Shown here one piece after another: positions 18,078-26,135 of a stretch of 64,000 bases of DNA. The notes beneath the pieces are model-generated. The model did no database searches. It was not told the origin of the DNA and saw only the letters and a list, made by a program, of their open reading frames with translations. The stretch is taken from contig NZ_CP017248.1 in the NCBI RefSeq assembly GCF_001735805.1, forward strand, positions 2,108,001-2,172,000, given 5' to 3'. The translations under genes were made by a program, and so were the position numbers. Source of the DNA: Streptomyces fodineus (lineage in GTDB: Bacteria > Actinomycetota > Actinomycetes > Streptomycetales > Streptomycetaceae). How positions within the stretch are numbered: the first letter of the stretch is position 1; each line of letters starts with the position of its first letter.

Positions 18078-18646
18078 CCTCATCACCCCCCGCCACCCCT
18101 GAGGCGAACAAGGCGGTGACGCCCGAAACCCTGCGAGAGCAGTACGAGTCCGGTGCGACGGTGCAGGAACTGGTCGCCGCCAGTGGCCTGTCGTACGGCA
18201 CCGTCCTCAACCGGCTGCGCAGTGCCGGAACCGTGATGCGGACCTCGTGGCAGACCCGCCGAATGCGCCAGGACCCACAGGCACGCAGGCGCCTCGCCGC
18301 ACAACTCCGCGCCCTGTACGAGCAGCACGGCGCCACGCTCGCCGAGCTGGCCGCGGCGGCATCCGTGACGAAACGCGCCGCCCGGCGCCTGCTCATCGAG
18401 GCCGGCGGCACCCCGCGCACGGCGCAGGAAACCCTCCGGATACGCGCCGCAAAGCGGGCGGCCGAGCGGCACCGGCTCGCGGTGTCACTGCGGAAGCGGT
18501 ACCAGGCCGGCGCCACGGTCCCAGAACTGGCGGCCGACTGCGGCTACTCCGAAGCAACCATCTACCGGCTCCTGCACCAGGCAGGCACCCGGATGCGGCC
18601 CCAGCAAAACCACGGACGGCCGCTCGGCGTACGGAGGCGGCCGTGA
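18074..18646 (+). CDS. Triple helix-turn-helix DNA-binding protein
   Basis: 190 residues made of three similar units of about 50-55 residues, each with a short helix and then an HTH: ATVQELVAASGLSYGTVLNR, ATLAELAAAASVTKRAARRL, and ATVPELAADCGYSEATIYRL. Each unit ends in a Leu-x-x-Ala-Gly-type turn. Such Hin/resolvase-like HTH repeats occur in actinobacterial plasmid proteins and could bind repeated sites cooperatively. ATG 18074 overlaps the upstream stop (ATGA), so it is translationally coupled. About 90 bp of non-coding sequence separate it from parA. Confidence 0.7.
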   Translation: MTSSPPATPEANKAVTPETLREQYESGATVQELVAASGLSYGTVLNRLRSAGTVMRTSWQTRRMRQDPQARRRLAAQLRALYEQHGATLAELAAAASVTKRAARRLLIEAGGTPRTAQETLRIRAAKRAAERHRLAVSLRKRYQAGATVPELAADCGYSEATIYRLLHQAGTRMRPQQNHGRPLGVRRRP

Positions 18647-18736
18647 GCTCCCCCACGCCACGGGCGCCGCCGATCAACTGCCTACTCGCCCGTACATCAG
18701 CCAACGAATCTACGACCTGCTGGAGATCAGCCACAC

Positions 18737-19450
18737 ATGAACGAGAACACCCGGCCCAAGACCCTAGCGACGGCAACAGCCCGCGCCTGGGACGCCTTCG
18801 TCATCGTCGTCGGCATGCTCAAGGGCGGCACCGGCAAGACCACCTCCGCCTGGTTCATCGCCCTCTACCACGCCGTCGTCCTGAACCTGCCGACGCTGCT
18901 CCTGGACGCCGACGCCACCAGCCAGTCCGCCTACGACTGGTTCAAGGTCGCCCAGGCCGAAGGCTTCGACATCCCGGAGAACCTGGTGGTCGAGCGATAC
19001 CCGTTCGACGACATCGCCGAGTACATCCAGGCCAAGCGCGCCGAGTTCGGCGCGATCGTCGTCGACGCCGGCGGCGGCAGCGCCCGCATCTTCCACGAAG
19101 CGGTCACCGAGGCGGACCGGCTGATCGTTCCGGTCGCCCCCACCAAGATCGAGCGCCGCAAGCTCGTGGCAACCTTCGACGAAGCCGAACGCGCCGCCGC
19201 ACGCAACGAGCGCGACGTCACCGCCCACGTCGTCCTCGTCAAAGCCGACGACCGCACCAGCCTGCCCCGCACCGCCAAGGACCAGCTGCTCCACCCCGCC
19301 CAGGGTGAGGGCATCGGCCCCGACCGCGAGGAACCGTTCCCGCTCGCCGAGACAGTCATCCACTCCTGGGTGCACTACATGGAGGCCTTCGGCGAGATCC
19401 CAACCGAACTGAGCGAGTACGCCCAGCTGATGAAGGAGCTCACCGCATGA
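18737..19450 (+). CDS. parA: ParA-family partition ATPase
   Basis: 237 residues. The deviant Walker A motif KGGTGKTT (about 31-38) carries the signature Lys of MinD/ParA ATPases. Walker A' is LLLDADATSQ (about 55) and Walker B is AIVVDAGGG (about 105). It would drive plasmid segregation by ATP-dependent DNA binding with a ParB-like partner. The next gene overlaps it by 4 bp (ATGA) and ends in a ribbon-helix-helix-like segment, the usual ParA/small-ParB pairing of actinomycete plasmids. Confidence 0.88.
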   Translation: MNENTRPKTLATATARAWDAFVIVVGMLKGGTGKTTSAWFIALYHAVVLNLPTLLLDADATSQSAYDWFKVAQAEGFDIPENLVVERYPFDDIAEYIQAKRAEFGAIVVDAGGGSARIFHEAVTEADRLIVPVAPTKIERRKLVATFDEAERAAARNERDVTAHVVLVKADDRTSLPRTAKDQLLHPAQGEGIGPDREEPFPLAETVIHSWVHYMEAFGEIPTELSEYAQLMKELTA

Positions 19451-20295
19451 GCGAGCGCATGAAACCCCCTGCCCGCCGCACCGGCCGCACCCTTGGCGGA
19501 TCCAAGAAGGCGACCCCGACGCCCCCTCCCCCGGCAGCCGAACTCACCCCCGAGCGGTACGCCGCCGAACAGATCACCGCCCAGGACGAAGGACATCCCC
19601 CGGTGGTCGAGTCACGGCCTCAGCACAACCCTTTCCCCGCTCCCATCGGGGCACCGGCCCCGGACCGGACCGAGGAGGAACAGCCTTCCGCTGAAACGAC
19701 CGTGAACGCCTCACCCGGCGGCCACATGCAGCAGCCGGCCGCCAACCAGTCGGTGCACCCCGCCGTCACTCCCCAAGCACGGACGGACGTCCCCGGCGAA
19801 CCGGCGGAACGGCAGCCACCATCGGTGGCCTCGGTCGCCCAGCCTGTCCCGCCTGCAATCCAACACACGCAGTCGGCTGAACCTGCTGCGCACCATGGTC
19901 CGCCCTCTGTCACCTCCGCGGCCTTTGATGCCGCTACGGCCACCGAGGTGGCGGTTCGCCCCGCTGCTCCTCCAGCAGCGAGCAGCGCCGCGTTCCCCGT
20001 GAGGACCGATGCCCCAGGCGCTCGGCAGGAGCAAGACACACCCTGGCAGACAGCACCCGGCGACAACCCGCCATGGACACAAGGGCCTGGCCGTCCCAGG
20101 GACATCCCCCAGACGGCCGTCGTCCTCAACCAGCGCGTGATCACCCGCGACAGCCTCGACTCGGCAGTCCCCGCTGCCCTGAGGCTGAAGAAGCGGATCA
20201 AGCGCTTCGCCCTGGACAACGAACTCGACCACCTGCCGATCGGCGACATCGTCGCGGTCGCACTGGACGAGTGGCTCACCACCCGCGGCTTCTGA
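19447..20295 (+). CDS. ParB-like partner, disordered N-terminus and ribbon-helix-helix-like tail
   Basis: 282 residues. Residues 1-225 are rich in Pro, Ala, Gln and Thr and look disordered. The last 50 (VITRDSLDSAVPAALRLKKR, then DIVAVALDEWLTTRGF) form a compact basic strand-helix-helix unit resembling ribbon-helix-helix proteins. The same unit recurs in the product of 20416, so the two are paralogues at that end. Coupling to parA suggests it is the centromere-binding partner. A terminator-like hairpin follows 11 bp after the stop. Confidence 0.65.
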   Translation: MSERMKPPARRTGRTLGGSKKATPTPPPPAAELTPERYAAEQITAQDEGHPPVVESRPQHNPFPAPIGAPAPDRTEEEQPSAETTVNASPGGHMQQPAANQSVHPAVTPQARTDVPGEPAERQPPSVASVAQPVPPAIQHTQSAEPAAHHGPPSVTSAAFDAATATEVAVRPAAPPAASSAAFPVRTDAPGARQEQDTPWQTAPGDNPPWTQGPGRPRDIPQTAVVLNQRVITRDSLDSAVPAALRLKKRIKRFALDNELDHLPIGDIVAVALDEWLTTRGF

Positions 20296-20306
20296 CCTCC
20301 GCAACC

Positions 20307-20347
20307 AGGGGTGCCTGCGAACGTCCCATCCGTTCGCGGACACCCCT
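20307..20347 (+). terminator. Stem-loop terminator of the parA operon
   Basis: Arms 20307-20323 and 20331-20347 pair at 15 of 17 positions around TCCCATC, and CCTTCC follows. It lies directly after the stop of the ParB-like gene, as expected of a Rho-independent terminator in a high-GC genome without a strict U run. Confidence 0.6.
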
Positions 20348-20360
20348 CCTTCCGACTATT

Positions 20361-20398
20361 CCACTAGTCGACTAGGCGGCTAGCTAGTCGACTAGTGG
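20361..20398. promoter_or_regulatory. Perfect 15-bp inverted repeat, candidate parS/operator
   Basis: CCACTAGTCGACTAG and CTAGTCGACTAGTGG face each other across GCGGCTAG. Each arm itself contains the 12-bp palindrome CTAGTCGACTAG, giving nested dyads. It lies between the parA-operon terminator and the second ribbon-helix-helix gene. It is a likely binding site for one or both of those proteins, serving as an autoregulatory operator or partition centromere. Confidence 0.6.
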
Positions 20399-20415
20399 TC
20401 CGCACGGGAGCACCC

Positions 20416-20727
20416 TTGCTTGATCTCTCCAATCACGCCCGCCAATTGCGTGAACTGGCGGACGCCCTCGACGCGCAATCACACTCGGCCGACGACCCAT
20501 TGGCACCGCATCCCGACACTCTGAAGGTCATCAATGGACGCCACACCAGCCGCGGCCAGATCAACTATGCCGTCCCCGACGCCCTCCAACTCCAGCGCCG
20601 CATCCGCCGTTACCATGCAGACCACGGTGTTCAGCACGGCGACATCGTCGCCATAGCACTCGACGTATTCCTGCGAGCTAAGGGCTACCCTCCCGACCTC
20701 ACCCTGCCCAACACCGCAGGACGGTAA
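20416..20727 (+). CDS. Small ribbon-helix-helix-like DNA-binding protein
   Basis: About 103 residues. The C-terminal 50 (QINYAVPDALQLQRRIRRYH, then HGDIVAIALDVFLRAKGY) align with the end of the ParB-like protein at 19447. I chose TTG 20416 because GGGAG lies five bases upstream; GTG 20395 lies inside the inverted repeat and lacks a site. Its position directly after the repeat suggests it represses itself and may act in partition or copy control. Confidence 0.6.
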   Translation: MLDLSNHARQLRELADALDAQSHSADDPLAPHPDTLKVINGRHTSRGQINYAVPDALQLQRRIRRYHADHGVQHGDIVAIALDVFLRAKGYPPDLTLPNTAGR

Positions 20728-20889
20728 CCCTTCAGCCGACCCTTTCTGTCGCGCGCGCGTCGTCTTCCGGCGTTCCCGTCCCCGGCAGCCCGGTGCCGGG
20801 GACGGTGAACACCACCTCGCAGGCCAGCTCCGGTTAGCCCGATCACCTGCCGGTAGTGGCGGACCCGCACAGCAGGAACGCGCCCTCGG

Positions 20890-21078
20890 TTGGGCGAACC
20901 CCCCGCGATGGCCGACGGGGACGATCCCGTGGTCGTCACCGGCTTCGAAGCCACCCGCGCCCGCAAGCTCACACCCGGCGAGAAGGAGGCCAACCGAGTG
21001 CTCGCCGCCGGACGCGCCCCCGTCAAACGCGACTTCGTCATCGCCGCGCTGCCCCCCTCGTTCAACTCGGCGCACTAA
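20890..21078 (+). pseudogene. Transposase C-terminal remnant
   Basis: The 62-residue frame contains TPGEKEANRVLAAGRAPVKR, which resembles the conserved tail of IS5-like DDE transposases (usually ...NKALSAARAPVERAIAHLKNW). Here the following helix is lost and the frame stops after 20 unrelated residues. The catalytic core is absent. This is probably insertion-sequence debris beside the CRISPR leader. Confidence 0.35.
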
Positions 21079-21308
21079 ACACCGCCCACCCCGCAGAACA
21101 TGCCGACGCCCGGTGCTCATGGCCGCTACAGTGGAGTCCCCGCGACACGCCACCCTCGGAGGGAGGCAAGGCCCTGACCAGTGTGTTAACCGCACTCCAG
21201 TGAACCGCCTCCAGAAGGTCACTTCCTGGGCGACACATTTCCGCAGCTCACACCATATGACCGTCACCCCCGTGACCCGCATCGCACCCTAAAGGCGGAC
21301 TCGAACCG

Positions 21309-21364
21309 TGATCCTGCACAACCGATAGCATCACCGCAACCCAACGGGGGCGAAACCCAGGAAG
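21309..21364 (+). promoter_or_regulatory. CRISPR leader 1
   Basis: TGATCCTGC, GCATCACCGCA and a CCAACGGGGGCGAAA-type block run directly into the first repeat. The same blocks in the same order precede the second array (33238-33296). A shared upstream sequence indicates a leader/promoter and sets transcription left to right. Confidence 0.6.
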
Positions 21365-22193
21365 CATTTCAGAACAATGCCCACCCGAAGGGCATAGAAA
21401 CAGCTGCATTACAGCGCAGAGCCATTCCAGCGCTTCATTTCAGAGCAAGCCTGCCCGAAGGGCATAGAAACGAGTACCCCCGCAGCGACGCCAGCGCGAG
21501 GTTCGCATTTTCAGAGCAACGCCCGCCCGAAGGGCATGAAAACAGCGTCTGCACTTCTTCAGGCTCTCGAGCGATTCATTTGAGAGCAGCCCGCCCGAAG
21601 GGCATAGAAGCTGGTCAGCGGTGGGCGCCACACCAGCAGCAGCACATGCCCGAAGGCGTAGAAACGTCAGGCCCGCCGACCCCGGCTCGCCATGACGGTG
21701 GAGATCAGAACAACGCCCAAGGGGCATAGAAACAGGTAGATCGGCACGCTGAACCCGTAGGTGATGGCGGTGTTTTCGGACGACGCGAGCTCGAAGGGCA
21801 TAGAAACCCCTTGGTTCCGAGGCAGTTCGGCGGAGTGCCGGTCTGTCCCGGAGGGACAGACAGTTTCCGAACAGTGCAAGCGACAAGTCCTGAAGGGCAT
21901 AGAAACGTCTGTGTACTGCCCGAGCCCGGTTTGGTCGACGGATTTCAGAACAACACCCGCCCGAAGGACATAGATGCTTGGAGGCTGCGGGAGTGCTGCT
22001 GGTAAGCAGCGCGATGTCTCAATGTCGCACGCCCGAAGAGCATAGAAACTAATGGAACAGGTTGGGCGGGCTGACGAACATGCGCATGTCCGGGCGTCAC
22101 CCCGTGAAAAGGCCATAGAGACATAGAGGTCTCGTGATAGCCCGTGTAATTTTGCGAGCATTTAGAATAACGCCCAAACGAAGGGCAGTGAGC
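21365..22193 (+). CRISPR. CRISPR array 1, 12 degenerate repeats
   Basis: Consensus of about 37 nt: CATTTCAGAACAACGCCCGC followed by CCGAAGGGCATAGAAAC. GCCC-GAA-GGGC forms a small hairpin, and ATAGAAAC would be the 8-nt 5' handle of the crRNA. Repeat 3' ends fall at 21401, 21471, 21543, 21611, 21665, 21733, 21807, 21906, 21977, 22049, 22122 and 22193, mostly 68-74 nt apart. Units are at 21665 (shortened) and 21906 (99-nt spacing) irregular. Almost every repeat carries substitutions, worse toward the right (leader-distal) end. Spacers are about 30-40 nt and all different. Open frames here on the reverse strand are translations of the repeats. Confidence 0.85.
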
Positions 22194-22587
22194 AGAGCCA
22201 CCCCAACACGTGGCGTCGAACGTACCGAGTCGGTGGACCGCGAAGACCCTCTAACCGATCGGCGACGCCGCGTGCAGCGCGCTACGGCTGTTCCTGGGTC
22301 GCCTCTGGGACACCCTGCTTACTTCGGTGTACAGCTACTCGACGATGAGGGCGGCTGACAGTGTCGGGTGTTTCCCTGGTCTTGCCTATCTGGCGCCGCT
22401 TCTGTCGTAATTCTCCTGAACAGTAGGTCTGTCGGCGTTCGCACTGGTATGGTCGCCAGTCAGAAATCGTGTACGGGCATTTACGGGCCTGTGGCGCCAC
22501 GTGCCGGGCCAGTCGCCGGCCCGTCACGCGCACTGGCTGGTGGCGGTACGCAGGAGTCGCCTTGCGCGGGGGACGGGGGAAGACCGG
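22194..22587. promoter_or_regulatory. Gap of about 390 bp carrying the cas operon promoter
   Basis: No protein-like frame is visible. It separates the decayed end of array 1 from the first effector gene and must hold the promoter of the eight-gene operon, but I see no clear -35/-10 pair. Possible array decay extends to about 22200. Confidence 0.3.
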
Positions 22588-23742
22588 TTGACTGCGCGGA
22601 GATTGGCCTGGTTGCTGCGGTTCCTGGCATCTGGGCATGGGCTGTTGACGATCGGGGCGTCTGCGGCGGCGGGTCTCGCGGTGGGGATGCTGCCCAATCT
22701 GGCGCAGGCTGTGCCCAGCGTCGGGGGCAAGTGGTGGTGGCTGGCGCTGGTTGCGATCGGCTCGGTGGTGGTGTTCGCGGTCTGTGCCACGCTGCTGTAT
22801 GGCAGGGAGGGCGTGGGCATCGTCCTCCTGGTGGGTGAGGATGGATGGGACACCACACGCTTGATTGCAATGAGGAACAACGCCCTGCAGCGGCACCCCA
22901 GTTGCTTTACCGTGAACGTCTCCGAGCTGCTCGGCCCTTACGGACCGGGCAGCCCGAACAGTCAGAGTCGGCCGGATGCCGCCCCCGACCGCGTTCGCTT
23001 CGCCCACCGCGTCATGCAGGCCCGCATGCTGGAGGAGGGACAGGCCCCCGAGCAGGTATCCCTCTACGTCACCGCGCGCCATGTCGACGCCTATCGGCTC
23101 GGTGGCCTGCTACGCGACCAGCGTCACCCGAGCCTGAGCCTGATGATGTTCTCCCGTGAGCAAGGCGTGGGGATCGTCGAGGCGCTTCGCCTGCACAGCG
23201 GGCTGACCCAGCAGCCTGATGCCCGGGATCTGGAGCTGCTGCGTGACGTGCTGCTGAGGGACCCGCAGAGCGAGGGGCCAGAGTGGGTGCCGTTCGCGCT
23301 GCCTGGAGGGGTCACGGCTCGGCGGGTCGCTATCGTGCTTCCTATGGCCGGGCACAACGCCGGCATGCAGGAGGAGTCGCTGGCCGCTGCGCGCGATGGC
23401 CGCAGCGAGAGGTACCGCTTTCCCGGCCAGGCCGAGATCCCCGAGCGCTGCGCCGGAGGCCTCGTTTTCGCGACCAGGCCGGGGAACGTCCCTGACCGGC
23501 GGGAGATCTTCGAGGCACTGGTCCGGTACGTCAACCACCACTGGCAGCAGAAGCTGAGCGAGATGCGCGCGAACGGGGACTCCTCGCTGCGCGGCTGGCT
23601 GTTCACGGACGGCCCCGTGGAGGTCGTTGTCGCCCTCGGCAACGTGCTCGGACGGCAGACCGAACTCGTGTCCTGGGGGCCGCCGCCAGACGGCCCGGGC
23701 ACACACGCAGGATCAGGAACGGGATCGGGAGGGGGCCGATGA
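22588..23742 (+). CDS. Probable membrane-anchored SAVED-domain CRISPR effector
   Basis: 384 residues. Two hydrophobic segments near residues 14-37 (GLLTIGASAAAGLAVGML) and 47-70 (WWWLALVAIGSVVVFAVCAT) form an N-terminal hairpin in the membrane. The rest is soluble. Its end, LRGWLFTDGPVEVVVALGNV then LGRQTELVSW, fits the C-terminal signature of SAVED domains, which bind cyclic oligonucleotides. In type III systems such proteins are predicted to be switched on by cyclic oligoadenylate made by Cas10 and to disrupt the membrane. TTG 22588 is chosen because GGGGGAAG lies five bases upstream; GTG 22501 lacks a site. First gene of the cas operon, overlapping the next by 4 bp. A CARF-like or unrelated sensor is the alternative. 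Confidence 0.6.
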   Translation: MTARRLAWLLRFLASGHGLLTIGASAAAGLAVGMLPNLAQAVPSVGGKWWWLALVAIGSVVVFAVCATLLYGREGVGIVLLVGEDGWDTTRLIAMRNNALQRHPSCFTVNVSELLGPYGPGSPNSQSRPDAAPDRVRFAHRVMQARMLEEGQAPEQVSLYVTARHVDAYRLGGLLRDQRHPSLSLMMFSREQGVGIVEALRLHSGLTQQPDARDLELLRDVLLRDPQSEGPEWVPFALPGGVTARRVAIVLPMAGHNAGMQEESLAAARDGRSERYRFPGQAEIPERCAGGLVFATRPGNVPDRREIFEALVRYVNHHWQQKLSEMRANGDSSLRGWLFTDGPVEVVVALGNVLGRQTELVSWGPPPDGPGTHAGSGTGSGGGR

Positions 23743-26135
23743 GCCGGCGTAACTACAACGGCAGGCAGCCTGCGGGCGGCGGCAGCGGAGGGGCGTTCAC
23801 CGCTCCTGCCGCTGCGGATGTCTTCGTCAATCCGTACACCTTCGTTCCCTTTCCTGCCTTCCCCGATCCCGCCGACCGCTCCGCTATCCGCCGTGCCCCC
23901 GCCGGCCACGAGCGGCTCGAGCGCGGCCGGTTCAGCGGCAGCGTGGGGGTCGAGCTGACGGTGTGCAGTCCGCTGCTGCTGCGGGGGATCAGGCCCGGTG
24001 AGGAGGGGACGTTCCCCCGGCGTCCGGGCAGGGGTGCGGATGGCCAGGGTGTGCCCTTCATCCCCGGCTCATCCCTCGCGGGTGCCGTGCGCTCGCTGCA
24101 CGAAACCCTCGCCGGAGGCTGTTTACGAGTCTTCGACGCTGACTTCCGGCCCGGTTACCGCGACGTCGCACGCGACCGCCCGGGCTGGCGGCTTGCCCGT
24201 GTGGACGCCATCGACCGGGACGGACGCCCGACCCGGCTGAACGTCTGCGACGCGGACGTGGTGTGGGTTCCCGCCAGGGATCTGGCCCAGACGGAGGCGC
24301 TGGGCAGCGCGGAAGCCGTGGTGACCGGCGCGACGGTGCACCTGGAGTCGAGAGGCGAGCGGGTCAGCTTCGGGAAGAACAACGGTCGTGCGGTGTGGCG
24401 CCGACAGCTCACCGACCCGGCGAAGGTCAGACGCGGCGAGAGTTGGGTCGTGCTGGTCACCGACGGCAGTGCCCGTCCCGGCGAGCGCAGGAACAAGACG
24501 TACGGCTGGGTCGAGACCCGGTACTTCTGCGCGGTCGGCAAACTTGCGGCGCGCAGCAGCGAGGTGCAGACCGGGACGGGCTGGGATCAGGCGTGGCAGC
24601 GGTATCTGGATGCCGTCGACGGCACGGACGACATGCGCAGGGCCCGCCAGGAGGGCAGGGAGCACGACGAGAAGCCGGAAGTTGTACCGGTCCGTTTCCC
24701 CGTCCGGCGCACCAAACAGCTCGCGCGGGAGCCGGAAGTCGTCGGACGGCGCATCGCTGCCCGGCGGCGGCTGTTCGAGGGCCAGGTGGTGTGGATCAGG
24801 CAGGGCAAGGCGGCCGGGAAGGCGACGCAGCCGGGGCTTGGGCTGGTGGCGGTCGAGGAGATCTCGCTGTCGCAAGTCTGGCGGCACGCGGGCGGCGGGC
24901 ACACCGCCGCGGAGCGCGTGCCCGGGGTGCTGCACCCGTGCCGCGACGAGCGTGAACTGTGCCCGACCTGCCGCATTTTCGGATCCGCCGACACCGGCGG
25001 ATCCGACAGAGCGGCGGCCCGGCAGCGGTCCTACCGGGGGCATCTGCGGTTCTCCGATGGGCTCCCTTCAGGTGGGGACGACGTTTCCGGCAGTGTTCTG
25101 TGCGAGCCCGTTGCCGTCGCTCTTCCTCCGTTGTCGGCGCCCCGCCCGGGTGCCGGGCAGTTCTACCTGGAAACCCCCAAGGGCAAGAAGGTGCCCCAAC
25201 CCATGCCGCAGGCCGACCCGTTGCGCGAGTGGGGTTCCGCCCTGGATGCCCAGAGCCGGCGGAACCTGCGCGGGCGCAAGCAGTACTGGCTGACCGGGCG
25301 TCCCGATCGCCGCCCGTATTTCCGTGCCACGGCAAACCGGCCCGAGGTCTTCCACGAGCTCTACGCCCGGGACGACGATAGCGAGAACAGGATGCTCACC
25401 CACGCCGAGGCCGTCCCGGCGCGGGCGCGTTTCCGCTACACCGTCCACTACGAGAACCTGGATCGCGCCGAACTCGGCGGCGTCCTGGCGGCCCTGGCCC
25501 CGCAGTACGCCCTGCGCCTGCCCGAAAGCGAAGGCGACTGGGAGGGCATAGGCGGGGACGATGCCATCGGTTTCGCCCTGGGCGGCGGGCGGCCTCTGGG
25601 CTTTGGCACCTGTACGTCGCGGATCACCTCCCTGCGCGTGGAGAGCGCCGTGGGCCGGTACACCGGCCGGCAAGAGGACGAGGCTGCCACGACGGTCAGG
25701 CTGCAGGCAGCGGTCGACGCGTTCGCGGACTCCGTTCCCGACCCGGTCCGCAGGACCTGGTCGGCTCTGCGGCATGCGCTGACGCTGGACCGGGCCGCTC
25801 CGCACCTGGTGTGGTACCCCCCTGCCGGGCCCCTGCCGGAGGAGGGGGCCCTGCCTGCGCAGCATCTGATGCCGAGTTTCGAGTTCTGGAAGCAAAGTCG
25901 TGGCTTTCGCGGCGAACCCAACCGCCGGGAGCCGGAAAAGGAGACCTACCACCCGCTGACGAGCCTGCCTCCCGCCACGGCCAGGCCGGCACAGCTGGGC
26001 CTGGAGACAGTGCCGGATGCCGAGCAGCGGGCACAGGGCGCGGAGCGGCTGCGCAAGGCCGATGCCCAAACCCGCACCAGCGGCAGAAACGGGAACGATG
26101 ACCATAGCGGGAACGGGGGGCGAGGGCGAGCATGA
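23739..26135 (+). CDS. Multi-RAMP Cas7-like protein (TIGR03986-type)
   Basis: 798 residues. RAMP features: FIPGSSLAGAVRSLHETLAG near residue 110 (the Pro-Gly-Ser-Ser/Leu-x-Gly entry loop), a CPTCRIFGSADTGG insertion near 408, and a glycine-rich end IGFALGGGRPLGFGTCTSRI near 610-630. It appears to contain at least two Cas7-like folds in one chain, probably part of the backbone that binds crRNA and cleaves target RNA every six nucleotides. Asp residues are present in the loops, but the active ones cannot be assigned by eye. The tail after 700 is charged and low complexity. Coupled on both sides by ATGA overlaps. Confidence 0.72.
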   Translation: MSRRNYNGRQPAGGGSGGAFTAPAAADVFVNPYTFVPFPAFPDPADRSAIRRAPAGHERLERGRFSGSVGVELTVCSPLLLRGIRPGEEGTFPRRPGRGADGQGVPFIPGSSLAGAVRSLHETLAGGCLRVFDADFRPGYRDVARDRPGWRLARVDAIDRDGRPTRLNVCDADVVWVPARDLAQTEALGSAEAVVTGATVHLESRGERVSFGKNNGRAVWRRQLTDPAKVRRGESWVVLVTDGSARPGERRNKTYGWVETRYFCAVGKLAARSSEVQTGTGWDQAWQRYLDAVDGTDDMRRARQEGREHDEKPEVVPVRFPVRRTKQLAREPEVVGRRIAARRRLFEGQVVWIRQGKAAGKATQPGLGLVAVEEISLSQVWRHAGGGHTAAERVPGVLHPCRDERELCPTCRIFGSADTGGSDRAAARQRSYRGHLRFSDGLPSGGDDVSGSVLCEPVAVALPPLSAPRPGAGQFYLETPKGKKVPQPMPQADPLREWGSALDAQSRRNLRGRKQYWLTGRPDRRPYFRATANRPEVFHELYARDDDSENRMLTHAEAVPARARFRYTVHYENLDRAELGGVLAALAPQYALRLPESEGDWEGIGGDDAIGFALGGGRPLGFGTCTSRITSLRVESAVGRYTGRQEDEAATTVRLQAAVDAFADSVPDPVRRTWSALRHALTLDRAAPHLVWYPPAGPLPEEGALPAQHLMPSFEFWKQSRGFRGEPNRREPEKETYHPLTSLPPATARPAQLGLETVPDAEQRAQGAERLRKADAQTRTSGRNGNDDHSGNGGRGRA

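Noticed and set aside
21440..22161. Reverse-strand frames with recurring FYALRA-type strings
   Set aside because: These are translations of the CRISPR repeats in array 1, not proteins.
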